DNA from: Xanthobacteraceae bacterium 501b | Lineage (GTDB): Bacteria; Pseudomonadota; Alphaproteobacteria; Rhizobiales; Xanthobacteraceae | Direction: 5' to 3' | DNA: 64,000 nucleotides | NCBI GenBank assembly: GCA_000378025.1 | Contig: KB899087.1 | Location: forward strand, 3,472,001-3,536,000 | Shown: positions 47,020 to 57,942 of the stretch, piece by piece | Layout of the letters: the number at the start of each line of letters is the position of its first letter | How positions within the stretch are numbered: position 1 is the stretch's first letter | Made by a program: the position numbers and the translations under genes | Notes under the pieces: generated by a model | Seen by the model: the letters and a program-made list of their open reading frames with translations, nothing else | The model's database searches: none | What the model was told of the DNA's origin: nothing

Positions 47020-49124
47020 AGCCCCAGCCCCCGGCTTCGGCCGAGGCTCCACTCGACGCCGCCATCGCGAGATACACCTGAGATATGCCGGCCGATCTGT
47101 TTCTCCAGCACCGGCTGCCACGGTACGAGCTGGAAGCCGAGACCATCGTCGATCATGGCGAAGCGTCCGCTGACGAGATTGACCGAGCCAGCGAGCCGGC
47201 CGGAGACATACTCGCCGGGCTGGCTGGGGTTGTAGGCAAGGCCGCGCTCCGCCGCCATGACACGCCCGACGCGCTCCACCTCGACGGCCTCAAGCCGGGC
47301 GAGGATGTCGCGTGGCGCCCGGACATTGCCGTTCTCCAGTCGAACGGCATGGCCCTGATCGACAAGGCTCTGGCGGCGGCGCTCCAGCGCTGCTCTGACT
47401 TCACCGCCAAAGCCCGCGTCGGAAAGCTCGGTGCGCTGGCGCGAGGCCAGTTCCCGGTCGAGCCAGGTCGCGCCGTCGCTGGCGACCTGCTGGTCGAGAT
47501 CGAAGGCGGAGAGCGTGCGGACCGCGAAGTCGTTCCTTTGGGTGCGTGCGTCATGGGCCATGCCTCGCTCGGGCAGGTCGTCCGGAATCTTCCAATGGTT
47601 GGCGTCGATGCGCTCGACATGGCCGGCCCGGCGCAGGGCTTCGAGGCGCCGCACATGGGCACGGATGAAGGCATCCGGATCGCCGCGCTGCTGCTCGATC
47701 GCCGGGCGCGCTACTTCCAGATGCTCGCTCGGCCGGTAGATGCCTCCGCTTCGCTCAGCCATGGTGGCGATGTTGAGATCCGCCGGGCGGGGATCGGATC
47801 TTGTCGGCAGCGGGTCCAGCGCGACGATGTGGCCGCGCTTGATGTCCTCCAGCCGGGAGGCATCGCTGGTCTCGACATGATGGGTGCGTCCGTCCACGCC
47901 ATCGATGACCAGATAGAAGCGCTCGCCCATCTCATCGCCAGCCAATCCCTTGTCGAGCACACGTCCGACGAGGGCGTGAGAGATGCGGTTGCCATGGGTG
48001 ACGTACTGCGCGGCGCCGCGCTCCTCCGCCAGCCCGTGATCGGCCAGAGCGCGGTGCATGGTGCGCAGGATGTCTTCGCGCTCGCCCATCGCCCGGAGCG
48101 TGCTCTCCGCTCGCTCGGCAAGTCTCCAACGTCCTGGCTCGATCTCCTCGGCGATGCCGAAGTTCTCCAGCCGCTTCACCCGGTCGATGAGAACATGCCG
48201 GTTGGTCCGCACGAGGTAGCTCTCGCCAGCGTCTGGCCGCAGATCGAGGATGCCGTGCTCACGCTGCTCGGCGATCATCATCCGGTCGAGCCGAGTGAGG
48301 CGATCGCCGTCCACCTCATGGCGCAGCTTGTTCTGCAACTCGACCTCGGTCTGCGGGCCAAGTTCCAGCGTCATCAGCTCACTCGCCCGATGGCGGATGC
48401 CATGGGCGATGTAATCACCGGCGATGTTGAGGATACGGCCATCATCCAGCACGCCTCGAACGAGGATATGGCTGTGCGGGTGGCCGGTGTTGTGATGATC
48501 GACGGCGATCCAGTCGAGCTTGGTCCCGAGGTCACTCTCCATCTGCCGCATCAGGTCACGGGTGAATCGCTTCAGGTCGCCGAGCTCAGTGGCATCCTCC
48601 GGCGCGACGATGAAGCGGAACTGGTGGCGATCCTCACCGCTCCGCTCCACAAAGGTCTTGGCGTCGACCTCGTCACCAAGCGCCGAGTAAGCCCGCCCTT
48701 TCTCGCCGTCGCGGGTGACCCCGTCACGTTCGAGGTAGCGCAGATGAGCCCCTACCGCGCCGACCGAGACGGCGCCGCGCATCTTCGGGCCGCGCGCGCT
48801 CTTCCCCTTCCCGGCGAGCCTCACCACCCGCGCCTTGACCACGACCCGGCGAGAACGGAACCGGCCCGACGGACCGCTCTGCCAGCCGCCGCTGTCGCGC
48901 GGCAGCGACGCCATCACCTTGGCGCCACGACCTCGCGCATTGAACCGGCCGCTGCTGTCGCCCGCTCCAGCGAGCTCGCCACCTATCCCGGCGCCACCGC
49001 CGGCATTGCGAGCGGCGATCAGGGCCTGTCTAACGAAGGGCAGTTCGTGCGTCTTCAGCCGCGTGCCCCGGCTTCGCGGACGGCCTGGCTTGATGCGGAA
49101 ATCGTTCTCTTCGCGACGTGTCAT
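47016..49124 (-). CDS. Relaxase/mobilisation nuclease, DUF3363 (VirD2-like) family
   Basis: The protein from the ATG at 49124 (MTRREENDFRIKPGRPRSRG) has 702 residues. The relaxase core shows a possible catalytic Tyr in GAHLRYLERDG and the metal-binding three-His motif in DHHNTGHPHSHILVRG (about residues 209-224), followed by a long DUF3363-like C-terminal region. It should nick the element at its origin of transfer and pilot the strand. No type IV secretion genes are visible in the window, so the island is probably mobilisable or carries its transfer genes to the right. A longer ORF to 49157 is less likely because family members begin at MTRR. Confidence 0.9.
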   Translation of the reverse strand: MTRREENDFRIKPGRPRSRGTRLKTHELPFVRQALIAARNAGGGAGIGGELAGAGDSSGRFNARGRGAKVMASLPRDSGGWQSGPSGRFRSRRVVVKARVVRLAGKGKSARGPKMRGAVSVGAVGAHLRYLERDGVTRDGEKGRAYSALGDEVDAKTFVERSGEDRHQFRFIVAPEDATELGDLKRFTRDLMRQMESDLGTKLDWIAVDHHNTGHPHSHILVRGVLDDGRILNIAGDYIAHGIRHRASELMTLELGPQTEVELQNKLRHEVDGDRLTRLDRMMIAEQREHGILDLRPDAGESYLVRTNRHVLIDRVKRLENFGIAEEIEPGRWRLAERAESTLRAMGEREDILRTMHRALADHGLAEERGAAQYVTHGNRISHALVGRVLDKGLAGDEMGERFYLVIDGVDGRTHHVETSDASRLEDIKRGHIVALDPLPTRSDPRPADLNIATMAERSGGIYRPSEHLEVARPAIEQQRGDPDAFIRAHVRRLEALRRAGHVERIDANHWKIPDDLPERGMAHDARTQRNDFAVRTLSAFDLDQQVASDGATWLDRELASRQRTELSDAGFGGEVRAALERRRQSLVDQGHAVRLENGNVRAPRDILARLEAVEVERVGRVMAAERGLAYNPSQPGEYVSGRLAGSVNLVSGRFAMIDDGLGFQLVPWQPVLEKQIGRHISGVSRDGGVEWSLGRSRGLGL

Positions 49125-49575
49125 GACCGCAGGTTTGGCCGTGCCAATGGCTCCCACAAGTCGAAAATCACACGATCAAAGTATAGCGTGGAAACGTCGG
49201 CTTTGGCGCACAGCCGGCGGAACGCACGTTGCGCATGCACACGAAAACCAGAGACCTATCAATGGCTTGAATGATGGTCGCGCAGATGCTCACCTTCCGC
49301 GAGGTCGCTTAGAGCCGTTTTTCGGAACGGAAAACAACGTGCAGACAACACCTTAAGGGCACCGCCCTCGCGGATTGACAATCCGCTTTATCTTGCCGTC
49401 AATCCATTCTTATTTTCCTCGTTCGCACCTAAGCTAAACAAGCATGCCAAATATCCTACGAAGGAGCAACCGAGCAACCTTAGCGGCGGCCCGTGTCAAC
49501 GTATGACGCGCTAGCGCCGCCGCAGCCACTACACCCGACCTAGGAGGAGTAATCGTTGATGCCGTGAGTTCGCAG
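49125..49575. other. Non-coding region upstream of relaxase; possible oriT
   Basis: No gene is supported in these 451 bases. Two adjacent perfect hairpins lie at 49356-49368 (AGGGC-ACC-GCCCT) and 49370-49386 (GCGGATT-GAC-AATCCGC). An AT-rich stretch follows at 49,387-49,450. Inverted repeats just upstream of a relaxase gene are what an origin of transfer looks like, but I recognise no nic consensus. Confidence 0.35.
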
Positions 49576-49583
49576 TCACAAGC
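49576..49583 (+). repeat. Left 8-bp target-site duplication of the IS66 element
   Basis: TCACAAGC at 49576-49583 is repeated exactly at 52080-52087 immediately outside the right inverted repeat. Eight bases is the duplication length known for the IS66 family. Confidence 0.85.
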
Positions 49584-49669
49584 GTACGCCTCCGCCGAAG
49601 GCCGCCTTGCGGGCTGCTGCGCTGGGATGAAGGTATGACCTTAAGTTCAGACTTAAGGTGATCAGGTCG

Positions 49670-50059
49670 ATGAAGATCGAGGTGCTCGGGACCGAACGGC
49701 GACGGCGTTGGCGGGACGAAGAGAAGGCGCGTATTGTTGCGGAGACGCTGGACAACACCGCGACGGTCAGTGAGGTCGCGCAGCGAAACGATGTCTGCCC
49801 GAGCCTCGTTTTCACATGGCGCCGCCAAGCGCGCCAAGGGCGGCTCGTGGGCATCGCTGAGGTCTCGCCGCTACTGCCGGTGATGATCCAGGCCGAGACG
49901 CCACCCGCGGTGAGTGAGACGGAGAGCGGGCCGACGCGATCTCGGCGCGCGACCGGGTTAATCGAGATCGATCTCGGCCGTGGCCGTCGGGTTCGGGTCG
50001 ATCGTGACGTTGATGCCGCTGCCCTGCGTCTCGTCCTTGACCTGCTGAGCGCTCGATGA
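49670..50059 (+). CDS. tnpA: IS66 accessory transposase protein TnpA
   Basis: From the ATG at 49670 (MKIEVLGTERRRRWRDEEKA) the 129-residue protein has the helix-turn-helix typical of IS66 TnpA / IS3 OrfA proteins (VSEVAQRNDVCPSLVFTWRR). The second half ends in GRGRRVRVDRDVDAAALRLV. It overlaps the tnpB start by 4 bases. TnpA and TnpB are both needed for IS66 transposition although neither has the DDE core. Confidence 0.88.
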   Translation: MKIEVLGTERRRRWRDEEKARIVAETLDNTATVSEVAQRNDVCPSLVFTWRRQARQGRLVGIAEVSPLLPVMIQAETPPAVSETESGPTRSRRATGLIEIDLGRGRRVRVDRDVDAAALRLVLDLLSAR

Positions 50060-50403
50060 TCCCGGTTCCGAGTGGCGTGAAGGTCTGGCTCGCAACGGGC
50101 CACACGGACATGCGCAAGGGCTTCAACGGCTTGGCCCTGATTGCCCAGGAGACGTTGAAGCGCGATCCGCATTCGGGTCATCTGATCGTGTTCCGGGGCC
50201 GCCGTGGCGACCTGGTCAAGATTCTCTGACACGACGGACAGGGCATGTGCCTGTTCGCCAAGCGGCTGGAGCGGGGGCGGTTCCTGTGGCCATCGACGGT
50301 CGACGGCACGGTGACGATCACGGCCGCGCAGCTCGGTTATCTGCTCGAAGGGATCGACTGGCGGATACCGCAGAAGACGTGGCGCCCGACCGCGGCGGGA
50401 TGA
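50056..50403 (+). pseudogene. tnpB: IS66 accessory protein TnpB, interrupted by a TGA
   Basis: Translation gives the standard TnpB start MIPVPSGVKVWLATGHTDMR and continues to GDLVKIL, then meets a TGA at 50227-50229 (codon 58). The same frame resumes with HDGQGMCLFAKRLERGRF and ends normally in WRPTAAG at 50403. Family members have Trp at the interrupted position (KILWHDGQG), so a single TGG to TGA change explains the break. The downstream half keeps full similarity, so the loss is recent. Confidence 0.85.
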
Positions 50404-50447
50404 CATAAACCATTGCTTCGGCACTGCTTTGTGGCAGAATCATCGGC

Positions 50448-52031
50448 GTGATCGAAGCTCCCGATTTGCCCCAGGATTTGGCCGCAGCCCACGCGATGAT
50501 CCTCGCGGAGCGGGAGGCGCGGCTGGCCGTGGAGCGGGTGCAGGCGGGCGAGCGCCTGCTCATCGAGAAGCTCCGCCTGGAGATCGCTCGGCTCCGTCGA
50601 CAGGCCTTCGGCACCTCCTCCGAACGGGGTCGCAAGCTCGAGTAACTGGAGCTGATGCTTGAGGACGCCGAGGAGACCCTGACGGCGGCGGAGATCGCAG
50701 CACAGGTGGCGGTGGCCGCCGTAGAACCCTCCGGAAAGGAGGCCCGCGAGCGCCGCCGGCCGATACGCGGTCCGCTGCCGGAGCATCTGCCGCGCGAGCG
50801 TGTGGTCGTCCCAGGACCGGCTGTCTGCCCGTGCTGCGGCGGGGATCGGCTGTCAAAGCTCGGAGAGGACGTCACCGAAACGCTCGAGCGGATCCCAGCG
50901 CGTTGGTTCGTTGTCCAGCACGTACGCGAGAGGGTCTCCTGCCGCGCCTGCGAGGCGATTGCCCAGGCGCCGGCCCCGTTCCATCCGATCGCCCGTGGTC
51001 GCGCCGGGCCGAACCTGCTGGCTGAGATCATCACAGCGAAGTACGCCATGCACCTGCCGCTCCACCGGCAGGGCGAACGGTACGCCCGCGAGGGTGTAGC
51101 TCTGACCGACAGCACGCTGGCCGACTGGGTCGGCGCCGTCACCGTCTCGCTCGCTCCCTTGGTGGAGCGGATCGAGGCGCATGTGCGTGCTGCCGAACGT
51201 ATCCACGTCGACGACACGCCGGTCCCGGTCCTGGCGAAGGGCAAGACCCGCACCGGACATCTGTGGGCCGTGGTGCGCGACGACCGCCCCTTCGCCGGTG
51301 CCGCGGCTCCCGCCGCCGCATACTTCTACTCGGCCACGCGCGCGGGCGAGCACGTCGAGGCCTGGCTCAACCGCTATGCCGGCCCGATGCAGTGCGATGC
51401 CTTCGCCGGCTACAACCGGCTCTACGCCCCCAGCCGCAAGCCCGGCCCGATCCTCGAAGTGGGGTGTTGGGCTCATGCGAGGCGCAAGTTCTTCGAACTC
51501 GCCGATCTCAAGCGAGCCCCCATGGCGGCGGCGATCGTGAAGGCGATCGACGCCATCTTCGAGATCGAGCGCGAGATCAACGGTTGGCCTCCCGACGAGC
51601 GGCTCCGCGTCCGGCAGGATCGCAGTCGCCCTCTGGTCGCCGACCTGGAGGCCCGGCTTCGCGCCGACCGCGCCAGGCTGTCCTCCAAAAACGATACCGC
51701 CAGGGCGATCGACTACATGCTGAAGCGCTGGCAGGCCTTCGCCCGGTTCCTGGACGACGGACGCCTCTGCCTCTCGAACAATGCGGCCGAGCGCGCCGTG
51801 CGCGGCATCGCCCTCGGTCGCAAAAACTGGACCTTCGCCGGATCCGACGCCGGCGGGCGCCGTGCTGCTGCCATGTACACCTTGATCGAGACCGCGAAGC
51901 TCAACGACGTCGACCCGAGGGCCTGGCTCGCCGATGTCCTCGCCCGCCTTCCCGGCCATCCCGCCCGGGCCATCGACCAACTGCTCCCCTGGAACTGGAA
52001 AGCCGCAGATCACCTGCAGAATGCCGCCTGA
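50448..52031 (+). pseudogene. tnpC: IS66 transposase TnpC, interrupted by a TAA
   Basis: The frame opens at a GTG at 50448 (MIEAPDLPQDLAAAHAMILA) with the N-terminal leucine-zipper region, then hits TAA at 50643-50645 after RGRKLE. It resumes at once in the same frame (LELMLEDAEETL) and runs intact to 52031. The resumed part has the zinc finger CPCCGG, the DDE Asp in IHVDDTPVPVL, a second Asp in CDAFAGYNRL, and the Glu region in NNAAERAVRGIALGRKNW. A CAA to TAA change explains the stop. A shortened 458-residue protein could start at 50655, but it would lack the N-terminal region. Confidence 0.85.
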
Positions 52032-52079
52032 GCCACGCCCGCGCCAGACCTCATCCCGCGGCCCTCGCCGGATGCATAC

Positions 52080-52087
52080 TCACAAGC
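52080..52087 (+). repeat. Right 8-bp target-site duplication of the IS66 element
   Basis: TCACAAGC, identical to the copy at 49576-49583, directly follows the right inverted repeat. The following 164 bases up to the HerA-type gene hold no gene. Confidence 0.85.
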
Positions 52088-52251
52088 CACTCGCGGCGCA
52101 GTCGCGCTGCAGTCGAACATCAATCAAAGATGCGAACGAGTGTCCGCTCCCGTGCTGAAACATTGCAACAAAACTGCCGTCGAGCCGCGCCAAGCGCGCA
52201 GCTTCTTCACGCGTCAGCTGCATCCTTATTCGGACGCTGATGGTTTTCCCG

Positions 52252-55200
52252 CTACACTGAGGCCAGTCTTACCAAGCTCGGCTTCGACGCCGCCGCCGAG
52301 AAGAACATCGCATGGTAAGGTTCGAGGGCCTTGAGGCGGTCCGTCGTTCGCTGCTGGTCTGCTGTCGGACCCGTGTTGCGCGCGAGCGTTCGGGCGTCGA
52401 CTTCCGTGACGCGTAGGACCAGATAGTTCGCGATGGCCTCGAACAGGCCGCCGTCAAAGTCGCGCACGCCTTGCGACGCCAACGCCAGTGCTAGACCGTA
52501 CTTGCGACACTCCTTGGCGAAGCGCGGGATCAGCTTCAGTTTCGCCGCCCTATGGGCCTCATCGAAGATGATCGCATGGGTAATGCCCTGCTGCACGCCG
52601 CGCCGGAACATGTCCTTGTAGAGGCTGTACAAAACGAAGGCGGCGAACGCTCTCTGAATCAGATCGTTGGTGCTGAGATGCACCCGTATCAGCGTCGGCT
52701 CCCGATTCGAAAGGACGCCCGAAGCGCCGTCGCCTCCATCGAAGAAGCCGTAGTCATCGAGCTCTTGAAGGCGGGCCAGGAGGTTCTGGTTAGGTTTGGG
52801 CCGAGACTTCAGAACGTCCAAGAACGTGCGGAACTTCGGCGGCTCCGGTTTCGGCTCGCGGCGCTCACTCCAGCCTAGGTCATCATAGCTTTGCTTTATC
52901 GCTCCGCGCAGCTCCTCGAGCTGGATCTCGCCCAAATCAGGGAAAATCGAGGCGAAGATGTCCCGCAGCGTCCCAGCGACATCAATGTAAGCCATAGGTC
53001 CGGGGGCGTCGACCCGGAGCGGGTTGAAACCTAGGCCGTCGAAATCAATCGTCCGCATCGGGCCGATGGCCTCGGCGAGTTTATCGTCGATGTCGTCGTG
53101 ATACGAAAAGATGACAGGCGCGATCCCAGCGGCGGTCAGCTGTTTAGCGATATTGATCAACGCCGTGGTCTTCCCCATTCCGGGCAGTCCCACCATCATC
53201 AGATGCGGATTGCTCCTGATCGACACCGACCAGTCGACGGGCATGTGCGTTAGCGATTCACCCAGACGGACATCGACCGGGCCGGCGACGTCAGTTGACC
53301 CCATTGGCGGCACCGCAACGGTCGTGACGGGCTCGGGCCTTGGGGCCAGGTCGTGCGGGGTTGAAGTGCCGCCCGTATCTTCGCGCTCGCCCTTGTCATT
53401 CCCACCGGGAGACGTGTCCGTGTCGTTCCCGGACGAAAGCTCAAGGGTCGCTTCTCTGACCCTGGGATCGGGCTCCGTCGGCACGGCAGCGGAGCCCGCG
53501 GTCACCGGGGCACCCAACGGCGCCTCGGTCGGGGGTTCAGCGGTGCCCTCCCACGGAACGGACGGCATCATGATGGCGACGTCGGCACCGCCGGTTTCAT
53601 CGGGAAGCATGGTCGGCCCAAACAGCCACAACCGAGTTTCGCTGCGGTCCGAATGAACCAGCTCGACCTGACCGGAGCGATGCTCCGGGCAGAAGATATA
53701 GCCGATATCCGGATCGACGACCGTACCGGGCTGATAGGCCTCTTTGAGCACCACCTGGTCGATTTCAGCGTTCAGTCTGGCGCAGGCCTGGGGCGTCAGT
53801 CGATGACGCCCCGCGCGGTCGACATAAAAGCGCATGAGCTTAGCTAGCTGCGCGCGGCGAACCACCCGGTCAAGCGGTTCGAGACCGTCCTCGAAGAACC
53901 AGTTCATCCATCGTTCGCGGAGCTCGCCAGTCTGCGCGACCATATGGGCCAGCATGTCTGGCTGGCGAGCGGTCCGCAGGTGCTGTCGATGTTTGACTTC
54001 AACAAAACGGAACTCAAGAGGACCGCGGGCGGGCGCGCTCACGTGGATGAAGTCGGCGCGGCGTGCGGTCTCACCGTCCGCAGCCGGGGTGTTCACGATC
54101 GGCGCATGATCGGCGATTTCATCGACAGGAATGAGGACACCCTGGGCGACGTTCAACCAGGGGCCCTTCTGCTCCCCCCCAGCAACGCAATGGGCGTACA
54201 TCAGGGCCAAAGCGACCAACTCGCCCGTGCGCGTTCCTCCATCCGCCAGCCGGATCGCTAGCCGACCGCTGAGGGCCTTCAGCTGACTGACGAGGAACCG
54301 GCTGTTCCGCTCGCTGCTGCTCAAGCCCATATCGCCGAGGGCTTCGTCGACGAGATCACGCACCGCATCGAGGTTCGTCGTCGAGGTGACCAGCTGGATG
54401 GCCGTCAGATCCGAGCGTTCAGGGACGGTGTCGATGACGAACCGCTCGTAGGCGTCCGGCGATTGCTGAGGCGAGTCGAAATAATCAAGAGCCGCGTTGC
54501 GATCGAGGGTGACGACCCAGTCGCTCTGTTCGTGCATCTTCTCAACCCGCCGCCGGTCTTCGACCGAAAGCCTCGTCTTCAACACCGGCCAGTCGTCGTT
54601 CGACCCGCCCAGAGCGCGGGCGGTCGCACGAGCCGTAGCGCGATCGATACGACGCAACCGATCACTTGCGGTTCGGTTGTCCGGGCTGGCCTCGCCGCCC
54701 AACTCGGGCGCGGCGTAAGTCATCCATTCCATTTCTGCTTCAGGGACTGAGCGCCGTTCAAGCGTACGCAGCAGGCCCCAGGCGTGCAAGGGCCGTTGAT
54801 CCGCCACCGTCGATATCGGGACCGTCGCCAGATGGGTTTCGAAGAGATCGAACGCCAGACTGACGTGAGCGGAACCCACGCCGCTCCAGGCGGCGTCGTC
54901 GTCGATTTGAGGTTCTTCATGTTTCGCCCACCGCAGTCGAGGCAGAAGGACATCTCCGGGTCGGGCGGCCGTGTCGGCTAACCAGCGATCTCGTGGGTCG
55001 AGCACCTGTCCTCCGGCTCGGCGACGCTGGCCCACGCTCGACAAAAACTGGCCCGCGCCCTTGGCGTTAGGACCATGAAAAAGATCCAGGGTGAAGCAGA
55101 GCGGCGAGGAGGCCTCTTCGTCCTCGTTCAAACCGCGAGCCACAAGCGTCTGGCCCAGGGCGCGGGCAACGGTGAGCCCATCGCCCGCACGCCAGGCCTG

Positions 55201-56299
55201 GATCGCCAGCAGGTCGGGGCGTTCCCCGCTCGCGCCGCCGTAACAGTCCAGATAATGGCCCAGTTCACGCGCGATGGCCGTAGCGCTCGCCTGGCCGATC
55301 GAAGGAACCGCCGTGATCCCCGCGCTGAGGCAGGCCGCGAGAAGTGCCGTCGCCGCCTTTGGCTCGCGTTCTCCATCGACGATCATGGCGAGGGCGTGAA
55401 AGCCAATGACATCAGCAAAGACGAAACAGCTCGCTCCACCGCTTCCTGGGAGCGCGAAGGGGAAGAACGCCGAGTCGATCGGCTGTACCGTCTTTTGGAT
55501 CTGGCTCGGAGAAAGAGCCTGTTCGTAGCGAGCGTGGACAACCACCTGATCGTAGTGGGCGTGCCAAGCGAACCGGAGGGGATGTAATGGAGTGACCAGC
55601 AGTCCGATCACAGCCCCCGACTGGGCGCGCACTTCGACTGTCCCATGCAGAGCGAGCGCGGGGGCGCCGGCGTCGAGCGCCTTTTCCCACGCGTTGATGT
55701 AGTTGTCCGCCGCCGACCAGCCGTGGGCGATCACACGGCCGAGCAGACCCGCGCTCCCCAGTTCGGCGGCCAGTTTGCGGCTGGCGTCCCGTGCGCGCTC
55801 GGTCGCGGCGCTCTGGTCGGCGGGCTCAAGCTCGACGAACTGGGGCGGACCGACGGGCGAGCCATCGGCCCTCACGACCTGGATCCAGTAGCCGATCGCG
55901 CCGCCACGTTGGATCCAGTCTCTCTCCATGTCGCGCAGCAAGGCCGGGCGGAACACGCGCGCGCCTCTCGTAGCGGCATCGCCCCTCCAAGTCAGGAAGC
56001 CCTTCTTGTCTTCGACCGCCCGATCCCGAGCCTCAACGCCTCCGATCAGTCGATCGAAGTCCGCGCGATCGGCTACGCCGATCGCTCCCTCCACCAACGT
56101 CCGAACTTCCTGGCCCGAGGCGCTGGTCAATTGCGTGGCGGCGACACCGAACTCGAGCGTGAAGGCTTCGCTTTGTACCGGCCCGACCGTTCCCTGACCG
56201 ACGGCCTCGACCACCACCACGGCGTCGAATTTTTCATTCCCTTCGAGATCCTCGAAATCATCGACCGTGATGACAACCTGTTGCGTGCGGTGGTCGCGA
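52252..56299 (-). pseudogene. HerA-type ATPase, DptH-like: 3' part, separated from its 5' part by IS21
   Basis: This part encodes 1346 residues downstream of the insertion; an open frame extends into the IS to 56379, adding IS-derived residues (MRRGENMGHFSMEKS...). The C-terminal 310 residues form a HerA/FtsK-type motor with Walker A GLPGMGKTT, Walker B HAIIFDEAHR and ALASQGVRDF. A PD-(D/E)xK-like nuclease core (RRADFIHV, then FVEVKHRQ, with VEVK at 53992-54003) lies mid-protein, followed by a Pro/Thr/Gly-rich linker. Joined to the 5' part it gives one 1690-residue protein in the size range I recall for DptH (DndH), the ATPase of phosphorothioation-dependent restriction. Expression would need an outward promoter from the IS. 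Confidence 0.75.
56293..56299 (+). repeat. Left 7-bp target-site duplication of the IS21 element
   Basis: GTCGCGA at 56293-56299 recurs at 58797-58803 outside the other end of the element. The next base (T) also matches, so the repeat could be counted as 8. IS21-family elements make 4-8 bp duplications. Confidence 0.85.
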
Positions 56300-56412
56300 T
56301 GTTGAATTCCATTGAGATCTGACCCGTCTGCCGGGGATTTTTCCATCGAGAAGTGACCCATGTTTTCACCACGTCTCACGCGGGCTACGCGGGGGACAGC
56401 GGAGTGATCGAC

Positions 56413-57942
56413 ATGGAGTTATTGAGCGTCATCAGACGCTGGCATCATCGGGATCGTCGCTCGATCCGAGAGATATCCCGCAGCACCGGCCTCTCGAGGA
56501 ACACCGTGCGCAAGTATCTGCGGGCGGACAGCGTCGAGCCGCAGTTTCAGGCTCCTGACCGGCCGAGCAAACTCGATCCCTATGCCGACAAGCTTGCGGC
56601 GATGCTGCAGGTCGAGGCTGGCGAGTCGCGTAAGCACAAGCGCACGGTGAAGCAGCTGCACGCCGATCTTGTGACGCTGGGCTATGAGGGATCGTACAAT
56701 CGGGTGGCGGCCTTCGCCCGGGACTGGAAGGCAGCCCGGCTGCGCGAGCAGCAGACCAGCGGCCGCGGCACCTTCGTGCCGCTGGCTTTTGTGCCCGGAG
56801 AGGCCTTCCAGTTCGACTGGTCTGAGGACTGGGCGATCATCGCCGGCGAGCGCACCAAGCTGCAGGTCGCTCATGTGAAGCTGTCCTACAGCCGCGCCTT
56901 CATGCTGCGCGCCTACCCACTCCAGACCCATGAGATGCTGTTCGATGCCCATAACCACGCCTTCCGGGTTTTCGGCGGCGTGCCGCGGCGGGGCATTTAC
57001 GACAACATGAAAACGGCCGTCGACAAGGTCGGCCGTGGCAAGCAGCGCCAGGTCAACATCCGCTTCTCGGCCATGGTGAGCCACCTCCTGTTCGAGGCCG
57101 AGTTTTGCAATCCGGCCTCGGGCTGGGAGAAGGGGCAGATCGAGAAGAACGTACAGGATGCCCGCCATCGGCTCTGGCAGCCCCTGCCCAACGTCCCGTC
57201 CCTGGCAGCCTTGAATGACTGGCTGGAGAAGCGATGCCGGGAGTTGTGGTCACAGATCGAGCATGGCTCGCAACCCGGTACGATCGCCGATGTGTGGGCC
57301 GAAGAGGTCCGGCACCTTATGGCGATGCCCCGCCCCTTCGACGGCTTCGTCGAGCACACCAAACGGGTGACGCCAACCTGCTTGGTTCATCTGGAGCGCA
57401 ATCGATACAGCGTGCCGGCGTCCTTCGCCAATCGACCCGTCAGCTTGCGCGTCTATCCCGACCGGATCGTCATCGTCGCCGAGGGGCACGCGATCTGCGA
57501 GCATCGCCGAGCCTTTGTCCGATCTCATGATCGCCAGAGCCAGACGATCTACGACTGGCGGCACTATCTGGCGGTCGTCCAGCGCAAACCCGGAGCCCTG
57601 CGGAACGGGGCTCCCTTCGCCGAGATGCCAACTGCCTTCCGTTCCCTCCAGCAACATCTGCTCAAAACACCGGGTGGCGACCGCGAGATGGTCGAGATCC
57701 TGTCCCTGGTCTTGCAGCATGACGAACAGGTCGTGCTCACGGCCGTCGAGTTGGCATGCAAGGCCGGCGTGCCGACCAAGACCCACATCCTCAACCTTCT
57801 GCACCGACTGATCGATGGTACGCCGCTGACCACACCAACGATCGACGCCCCTCAGGCCCTCACGCTGACCACCGAACCGCAGGCCAACGTCGAACGCTAT
57901 GACGCCCTGCGGCGGGCCAGGGAGGTGCGCCATGCGTCATAA
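56413..57942 (+). CDS. istA: IS21-family transposase IstA
   Basis: The 509-residue protein has an N-terminal helix-turn-helix ([20 protein letters not shown]). The DDE integrase core begins at [12 protein letters not shown] and continues with [14 protein letters not shown] and [15 protein letters not shown], covering the three acidic residues. I chose the ATG at 56413 ([10 protein letters not shown]); the ORF extends 20 codons upstream without similarity. IstA performs strand cleavage and joining together with IstB. The gene overlaps istB by 11 bases. Confidence 0.95.
   Translation: MELLSVIRRWHHRDRRSIREISRSTGLSRNTVRKYLRADSVEPQFQAPDRPSKLDPYADKLAAMLQVEAGESRKHKRTVKQLHADLVTLGYEGSYNRVAAFARDWKAARLREQQTSGRGTFVPLAFVPGEAFQFDWSEDWAIIAGERTKLQVAHVKLSYSRAFMLRAYPLQTHEMLFDAHNHAFRVFGGVPRRGIYDNMKTAVDKVGRGKQRQVNIRFSAMVSHLLFEAEFCNPASGWEKGQIEKNVQDARHRLWQPLPNVPSLAALNDWLEKRCRELWSQIEHGSQPGTIADVWAEEVRHLMAMPRPFDGFVEHTKRVTPTCLVHLERNRYSVPASFANRPVSLRVYPDRIVIVAEGHAICEHRRAFVRSHDRQSQTIYDWRHYLAVVQRKPGALRNGAPFAEMPTAFRSLQQHLLKTPGGDREMVEILSLVLQHDEQVVLTAVELACKAGVPTKTHILNLLHRLIDGTPLTTPTIDAPQALTLTTEPQANVERYDALRRAREVRHAS

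Larger units (their letters stand above)
49584..52079 (+). mobile_element. IS66-family insertion sequence, decayed copy (2496 bp)
   Basis: The terminal 20 bases are inverted repeats with 16 of 20 matches: GTACGCCTCCGCCGAAGGCC on the left and GTATGCATCCGGCGAGGGCC read from the right end. Both begin GTA as in IS66-family termini. The element is flanked by an exact 8-bp duplication, so both ends are defined. It carries tnpA, tnpB and tnpC in the usual order, but tnpB and tnpC each contain one nonsense codon. It lies between the relaxase upstream region and the 3' end of the HerA-type gene. Confidence 0.9.

Noticed and set aside
47085..49274. Plus-strand ORF of 729 codons
   Set aside because: Antisense shadow of the relaxase; no recognisable motif, while the minus-strand frame has the full relaxase core.
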